Shown: positions 34,104 through 38,515 of the stretch, in pieces
Layout: each line of letters opens with the position of its first letter
Numbering within the stretch: the stretch's first letter is position 1
Translations under genes and position numbers: made by a program
Notes under the pieces: model-generated
Database searches by the model: none
What the model saw: the letters and a program-made list of their open reading frames with translations, nothing else
Told to the model about the DNA's origin: nothing
NCBI GenBank assembly: GCA_023151315.1
Contig: JAKLJE010000030.1
Span: 1-38,515, forward strand
Direction: 5' to 3'
DNA: 38,515 bases
DNA from: Bacteroidia bacterium
GTDB taxonomy: Bacteria; Bacteroidota; Bacteroidia; Palsa-965

Positions 34104-35315
34104 ATGAGCGAATTCAACGACAAACAGGAAGCAACAGCGGAGAAAAAAGAGTTCACTACTCTTAACCTCGGACCGACGCATCCTGCAACACACGGAATCT
34201 TTCAGAACGTCCTTCAGATGGACGGTGAAATCATTCACGATGCTGTTCCGACAATCGGATATATTCACCGCGCATTTGAAAAACTTGCGGAGCGCCGTCC
34301 ATACGCACAGATTCGACCTATCACCGACCGACTCAACTATTGTTCTTCTCCGATCAACAACATGGGTTGGGACATGACAGTTGAGAAACTGATCAAGGCG
34401 CAGATCCCGAAACGAGTGGAATATATGCGCATTGTGATTATGGAACTTTCACGCATCGCCGATCACATCATCTGTAACTCCGTTATCGGTGTTGACACAG
34501 GAGCGCTGACCGGCTTTACGTACATCTTCCAGTGGCGCGAGAAGATTTATGAAATCTTCGAAGACATTTGCGGTGCACGACTCACAACTAACATCGGTCG
34601 TATAGGCGGTTTCGAACGTCAGTGGACAGACTCAACCTGGGCGAAAATCGATTCGTTCATGAAAGAGTTCCCGGCCATTCTGAAAGAGTTTGAAAAACTC
34701 CTGATGCGCAACCGAATTTTCATGGAGCGAACTATCGGCGCAGGCCCTGTTAAAGCGGATCGCGCACTCGAATACGGATTCACCGGCCCGAACCTTCGCG
34801 CAGCGGGTATCGATTACGATGTTCGTGTAATGAATCCTTATTCTTCTTACGAAGACTTCCAGTTCGATATTCCTATTGGAAAAGAAGGCGATGTGTATGA
34901 TCGCTTCATGGTACGTGAAGAAGAAATGTGGCAATCGCTTCGTATCATCGAACAGGCACTGAAAAAAATCGATCGCAAGGATCCGGTGATTCATGCTGAT
35001 GTTCCTGAATTCTTCCTTCCGCCGAAAGAAGAAGTGTACAACAACATGGAAGCACTCATCTACCATTTCAAAATTGTAATGGGCGAAACTGATGTTCCGG
35101 TTGGAGAAGTTTATCACGCTGTTGAAGGCGGAAACGGAGAACTCGGCTTCTATCTGATCAGCGATGGCGGACGCACTCCGTATCGTTTGCATTTCCGCAG
35201 ACCTTGCTTTATTTATTATCAGGCATATCCTGAACTCATCAAAGGATCAATGTTGTCAGACGCGATTCTCACAATGAGTTCTATGAATGTGATTGCCGGT
35301 GAATTGGACGCATAA
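34104..35315 (+). CDS. nuoD: NADH-quinone oxidoreductase subunit D
   Basis: A 403-residue, 49-kDa-type subunit that forms most of the quinone-binding cavity with NuoB. The N-terminal loop NLGPTHPATHG (21-31) contains H30, and Y80 in TDRLNYCSSP fits the quinone-headgroup tyrosine; both are key residues in studied complexes. Other family blocks include IGRIGGFERQW and the C-terminal F-R-R-P-C-F-I-Y-Y-Q segment. It lies 15 bases after nuoC and 12 before nuoE. Confidence 0.97.
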   Translation: MSEFNDKQEATAEKKEFTTLNLGPTHPATHGIFQNVLQMDGEIIHDAVPTIGYIHRAFEKLAERRPYAQIRPITDRLNYCSSPINNMGWDMTVEKLIKAQIPKRVEYMRIVIMELSRIADHIICNSVIGVDTGALTGFTYIFQWREKIYEIFEDICGARLTTNIGRIGGFERQWTDSTWAKIDSFMKEFPAILKEFEKLLMRNRIFMERTIGAGPVKADRALEYGFTGPNLRAAGIDYDVRVMNPYSSYEDFQFDIPIGKEGDVYDRFMVREEEMWQSLRIIEQALKKIDRKDPVIHADVPEFFLPPKEEVYNNMEALIYHFKIVMGETDVPVGEVYHAVEGGNGELGFYLISDGGRTPYRLHFRRPCFIYYQAYPELIKGSMLSDAILTMSSMNVIAGELDA

Positions 35316-35327
35316 ACGACAAACATT

Positions 35328-35870
35328 ATGTCGAAGAGAGAAATAAAATTCAGTGACGAAACGCTTGCGCTTATTCAGCGCATCATCCGTCGCTATCCGG
35401 AAGGAAAACAGAAGTCGGCTTTGCTGCCATGTCTTCATCTTGCACAGATGGAATTCGGTGGATGGCTCGCACCGGAAACAATGGACTACGTTGCTTCCAT
35501 TCTGAAAATTAAACCGATTGAGGTGTATGAAGTAGCATCGTTCTACTCCATGTTCAATCTCAAACCGGTTGGAAAATGTGTGATCGAAGTGTGCCGCACT
35601 GGTCCTTGCTGGCTGCTCGGTGCTGAAGATCTTGTTCGTCACATCGAAAAGAAACTGAACATCACCGTAGGTGAAACAACTGCAGACGGAATGTTCACGC
35701 TGAAAACAGTAGAGTGTCTTGCTGCTTGCGGAAACGCTCCTGTAATTCAGGTGGGTGAAACATATCACGAGGATATGACCTGCGAGAAAACAGATGATAT
35801 GCTTTCTGCTTACCGCAACAGAAATGAAGTGGTAACGCATTGGGATAAAAAACACGTCAAAGCGCAATAG
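35328..35870 (+). CDS. nuoE: NADH-quinone oxidoreductase subunit E (N1a cluster)
   Basis: A 180-residue, 24-kDa-type subunit with a thioredoxin-like fold holding the [2Fe-2S] cluster N1a. The four ligands are C89 and C94 (CRTGPC) and C130 and C134 (CLAAC). The N-terminal helical bundle (about 1-75) has the expected E-V-Y-E-V-A-S-F-Y-S-M-F run. Together with nuoF its presence means the complex oxidises NADH directly, unlike the NuoEFG-less complexes of some anaerobic Bacteroidota. nuoF starts two bases after its stop. Confidence 0.97.
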   Translation: MSKREIKFSDETLALIQRIIRRYPEGKQKSALLPCLHLAQMEFGGWLAPETMDYVASILKIKPIEVYEVASFYSMFNLKPVGKCVIEVCRTGPCWLLGAEDLVRHIEKKLNITVGETTADGMFTLKTVECLAACGNAPVIQVGETYHEDMTCEKTDDMLSAYRNRNEVVTHWDKKHVKAQ

Positions 35871-35872
35871 TC

Positions 35873-37219
35873 ATGGGGAAACAGCTGCTGTTAGAAAACA
35901 TCAACACACCCGGCATTGATACAATGGCGGGATATCGCGCTCAGGGTGGATATTCTTCTCTGCAAAAAGCATTGAAGATGAAACCTGAAGAGATTGTTGA
36001 GGAAGTAAAAAAATCCGGTCTGCGCGGTCGCGGAGGTGCAGGATTCCCTACAGGAATGAAATGGAGCTTCATTGCAAAACCGGAAGGCGTTCCGCGTCAC
36101 CTCGTTTGCAATGCCGATGAATCAGAACCGGGAACGTTCAAAGATCGTTTCCTCATGCAGCACAAGCCGCATATTCTCATCGAAGGAATGATCATCTCCA
36201 GCTTCGCCCTCGGATGCAACACTTCGTACATCTACATCCGCGGAGAATTGCTTTACGTTTATCACATTCTTGAAAAAGCAATTGCAGAAGCTTACGAAGC
36301 CGGATTCCTCGGAAAGAATATCATGGGCTCAGGATTTGATCTTGATCTTTATGTTCAACCGGGCGGCGGAGCTTACATCTGCGGTGAGGAAACGGCATTG
36401 ATCGAATCACTCGAAGGCAAACGCGGCAATCCGCGCATCAAACCTCCGTTCCCTGCTGTTGCAGGAGTTTGGGGTCGCCCGACAGTTGTAAATAACGTTG
36501 AAACGATTTCCGCTACTGTGCCTATCATCAACATGGGCGGCGATGAGTACGCGAAAATCGGTGTGGGCAAATCAACAGGAACAAAACTTATTTCTGCGTG
36601 CGGACACATCAATAAGCCCGGCGTTTATGAAATTGAAATGGGCGTTCCGGTTGAAGAATTCATTTACTCCGAACAATACTGCGGCGGTATCCGCAACGGA
36701 AAAAAACTGAAAGCTGTAGTAGCGGGAGGTTCTTCCGTTCCGATTCTTCCTGCTGATCTCATTCTGAAAACCGCTAAAGGCGAACCGCGTCTGATGACGT
36801 ACGAGTCACTTTCTGACGGTGGATTCCAGACCGGAACCATGCTCGGTTCAGGTGGATTTATCGTGATGGATGAAACAACTTCAGTAGTAAAGAACCTGTG
36901 GAACTTCACGCGTTTCTATCACCACGAAAGCTGCGGACAATGTTCGCCTTGTCGTGAAGGAACCGGTTGGATGGAAAAAGTATTGCACCGTATTGTTGAA
37001 GGTCACGGCAAGCAAACTGATGTTGATTTGTTGTGGGATATTCAGAGCAAGATCGATGGTAAAACCATTTGTCCGCTCGGTGATGCCGCTTCATGGCCGG
37101 TTGCAAGTGCAATCCGTCACTTCCGCGCTGAGTTCGAAGAGTACATCAAGAATCCGCAGAACATTAAAGACGAAAAACACTATTACAATTTGCGCAATCA
37201 GAAAGCGCCTGTAGCATAA
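35873..37219 (+). CDS. nuoF: NADH-quinone oxidoreductase subunit F (NADH/FMN site, N3 cluster)
   Basis: A 448-residue, 51-kDa-type subunit where NADH reduces FMN. The glycine-rich nucleotide loop [16 protein letters not shown] is near residues 49-64, and [13 protein letters not shown] near 79-91 is the second flavin/NADH segment. The N3 [4Fe-4S] ligands are C354, C357, C360 ([10 protein letters not shown]) and C400 (TICPLGD). The full-length form and all ligands suggest an active subunit. A 66-base gap, longer than the others in this operon, separates it from nuoG and holds a direct repeat. Confidence 0.97.
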   Translation: MGKQLLLENINTPGIDTMAGYRAQGGYSSLQKALKMKPEEIVEEVKKSGLRGRGGAGFPTGMKWSFIAKPEGVPRHLVCNADESEPGTFKDRFLMQHKPHILIEGMIISSFALGCNTSYIYIRGELLYVYHILEKAIAEAYEAGFLGKNIMGSGFDLDLYVQPGGGAYICGEETALIESLEGKRGNPRIKPPFPAVAGVWGRPTVVNNVETISATVPIINMGGDEYAKIGVGKSTGTKLISACGHINKPGVYEIEMGVPVEEFIYSEQYCGGIRNGKKLKAVVAGGSSVPILPADLILKTAKGEPRLMTYESLSDGGFQTGTMLGSGGFIVMDETTSVVKNLWNFTRFYHHESCGQCSPCREGTGWMEKVLHRIVEGHGKQTDVDLLWDIQSKIDGKTICPLGDAASWPVASAIRHFRAEFEEYIKNPQNIKDEKHYYNLRNQKAPVA

Positions 37220-37232
37220 ACAACACTAACAC

Positions 37233-37270
37233 CCCAGCGAACTCTGCGCATTGTCCCAGCGCTCTCTGCG
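37233..37270 (+). repeat. Direct repeat in the nuoF-nuoG gap
   Basis: CCCAGCGAACTCTGCG (37233-37248) and CCCAGCGCTCTCTGCG (37255-37270) match at 14 of 16 positions and are 22 bases apart, followed by GTAAAAAATT. It is non-coding, and looks like a fragment of a dispersed repeat rather than a promoter. Confidence 0.6.
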
Positions 37271-37285
37271 GTAAAAAATTACAAG

Positions 37286-38275
37286 ATGCCTAAAGTAACA
37301 ATAGACGGAAAAGAGATCGAAGTACCGAAAGGTACAACCATCCTGCAGGCTGCACGGATGCTCGGTCCCGATGTGGCGCCTCCTGCCATGTGTTACTATT
37401 CGAAACTCTCGAAGTCGGGCGGCTATTGCCGTACCTGCATCGTTCGGGTTACGAAAATGAACTCGCAGAATCCGAATCCAATGCCAAAGCCGGTGGCATC
37501 ATGCCGCACGGAAGTGATGGACGGAATGGAAGTTGTGAATTACACTTCCGAACAGGTTCTCACCGATCGCAAAGGTGTTGTTGAGTTTCTGCTCATCAAT
37601 CACCCGCTCGATTGCCCGGTGTGCGATCAGGCCGGCGAATGTCATCTCCAGGATCTCGGCTACGAAAACGGTTCTGAAAAAACCAGATACGATTTCGAAC
37701 GCCGCACTTACGACATGATCGACATCGGCAAGAACATCAAATTGCACATGAACCGTTGCATCCTCTGCTATCGCTGCGTGAATACGTGCGAACAGCTTAC
37801 CGACGGTCGTGTTCACGGTGTTCTTAATCGCGGTGATGTTGCTGAAATCTCAACATTCATCGAGAAAGCAATCGACAATGAATTTTCAGGAAACGTCATC
37901 GACGTTTGTCCTGTCGGAGCGCTTACCGATAGAACATTCCGCTTCAAGAGCCGCGTGTGGTTTACAAAACCTGTTGACGCACATCGCGATTGCAAGAAGT
38001 GTTCCGGCAAAGTTCGCCTGTGGTTTAAAGGCGCAGAAGTTCTTCGTGTTACTGCACGCAAAGATCAATGGGGAGAAGTGGAAGACTGGATCTGTAATGA
38101 GTGTCGCTTCGACAAGAAAAATGTTTCTGATTGGGAACTCGAAGGGCCAAGCCGCATCAGTCATCATTCCGTTATTTCTCAAGGACACTACGAACTTGCG
38201 AAACTGAAATTAGACACCGGACGTCAGCTTAAGAATCTGAAAGAAGGCAAACAGAAATCAACTGCTAAGAAGTAA
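37286..38275 (+). CDS. nuoG: NADH-quinone oxidoreductase subunit G, short form
   Basis: A 329-residue NuoG lacking the large molybdopterin-like domain of the 900-residue Escherichia protein. All three electron-transfer clusters of the N-terminal part have ligands: N1b [2Fe-2S] C36, C48, C51 and C73; N5 H106, C110, C113 and C119 ([14 protein letters not shown]); N4 C158, C161, C164 and C208 (CILCYRC and CPVGALTD). A remnant of the next Fe4S4 domain follows, with C236-x2-C239 and C270-x2-C273, the canonical third Cys being absent. The frame is clean and nuoH starts two bases after the stop, so this is a natural short form, as seen in many Bacteroidota, not a truncation by mutation. Confidence 0.95.
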   Translation: MPKVTIDGKEIEVPKGTTILQAARMLGPDVAPPAMCYYSKLSKSGGYCRTCIVRVTKMNSQNPNPMPKPVASCRTEVMDGMEVVNYTSEQVLTDRKGVVEFLLINHPLDCPVCDQAGECHLQDLGYENGSEKTRYDFERRTYDMIDIGKNIKLHMNRCILCYRCVNTCEQLTDGRVHGVLNRGDVAEISTFIEKAIDNEFSGNVIDVCPVGALTDRTFRFKSRVWFTKPVDAHRDCKKCSGKVRLWFKGAEVLRVTARKDQWGEVEDWICNECRFDKKNVSDWELEGPSRISHHSVISQGHYELAKLKLDTGRQLKNLKEGKQKSTAKK

Positions 38276-38277
38276 TT

Positions 38278-38515
38278 ATGCGTATCGATATCATACTTGC
38301 TCAGTTCTCATTGTATCCGTTCATTCTGGCAGTGATTGTATTTGCCATTACGCTGCTGATTGCAATGTATTCAACATACGCTGAGCGTAAGTTCGCAGCA
38401 TTCTTTCAGGATCGTCTCGGTCCGAACCGCGCGGGTCCTTTCGGATTGCTCCAGCCGCTCGCTGACGGAGTGAAAATGTTCATGAAAGAAGAAATCATCC
38501 CGAGTGTATCGAACA
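38278..38515 (+). CDS. nuoH: NADH-quinone oxidoreductase subunit H, 3' end outside window
   Basis: The first 79 codons of the membrane subunit next to the quinone channel. The start ATG at 38278 is two bases after the nuoG stop. After one long transmembrane helix (about 10-33) comes the family's most conserved block: [21 protein letters not shown] and then [16 protein letters not shown]. The reading frame runs open to the window edge, so the remaining helices lie beyond it. Confidence 0.97.
   Translation, partial: MRIDIILAQFSLYPFILAVIVFAITLLIAMYSTYAERKFAAFFQDRLGPNRAGPFGLLQPLADGVKMFMKEEIIPSVSN

Noticed and set aside
37286-38275. NuoG as a frameshifted or truncated pseudogene
   Set aside because: All cluster ligands are intact, the stop is followed after two bases by nuoH, and short NuoG is a known form in Bacteroidota.

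Overview
The window comes from a member of the Bacteroidota, probably an aerobic or facultative, non-Bacteroidales lineage; I cannot fix the order. Four things point there. Secreted proteins carry both known kinds of type IX secretion (T9SS) sorting tail, and a PorP/SprF partner is present. Promoter-like sites match the Bacteroidota -7 consensus TAnnTTTG. Complex I has separate nuoC and nuoD, keeps nuoE and nuoF, and has a short NuoG. Start codons mostly lack strong Shine-Dalgarno sequences. No phage, insertion sequence, integrase or CRISPR array is visible.

Layout. Positions 1-7094 hold a PrsW-type membrane protease (5' end outside the window), then a minus-strand run: a PfkB-family sugar kinase, an AlgI-like MBOAT acyltransferase overlapping an AlgX/AlgJ-like partner, and an MFS exporter with its own promoter. 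A tRNA-Asn(GTT), a small unknown gene and a cytoplasmic YceI-family protein occupy 7201-8360. The centre (8599-30021) is dominated by three very large secreted proteins. The first is a 2497-residue protein with an IgGFc-binding-like head, 21 Ig-like repeats, a PKD domain and a type B sorting tail, followed at once by a PorP/SprF protein. The other two are paralogous sortilin/BNR beta-propeller proteins (2280 and 1438 residues) with type A tails, one of them extended by 13 extra Ig-like repeats. A PIN-PhoH ATPase gene lies convergent between the two groups. The second propeller gene overlaps a HAD-IIIA phosphatase gene, which overlaps a GT-C-like membrane protein gene. The right end (32577 to the edge) is the start of the respiratory complex I operon, nuoABCDEFG and a partial nuoH.

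How the parts fit. The centre looks like a surface-display module: T9SS cargo, a SprF-type partner for the type B tail, and translationally coupled carbohydrate-linked genes that could serve envelope glycan synthesis. The AlgI/AlgX pair is a second envelope-modifying unit, for O-acetylation of an unknown extracellular polymer. The nuo operon is core metabolism. The most unusual features are the structure of the repeat arrays (a three-repeat higher-order period in the first protein, exact 61-base tracts in the second), the coupling of a cargo gene to a phosphatase and a glycosyltransferase-like gene, and a perfect hairpin in the nuoA leader.
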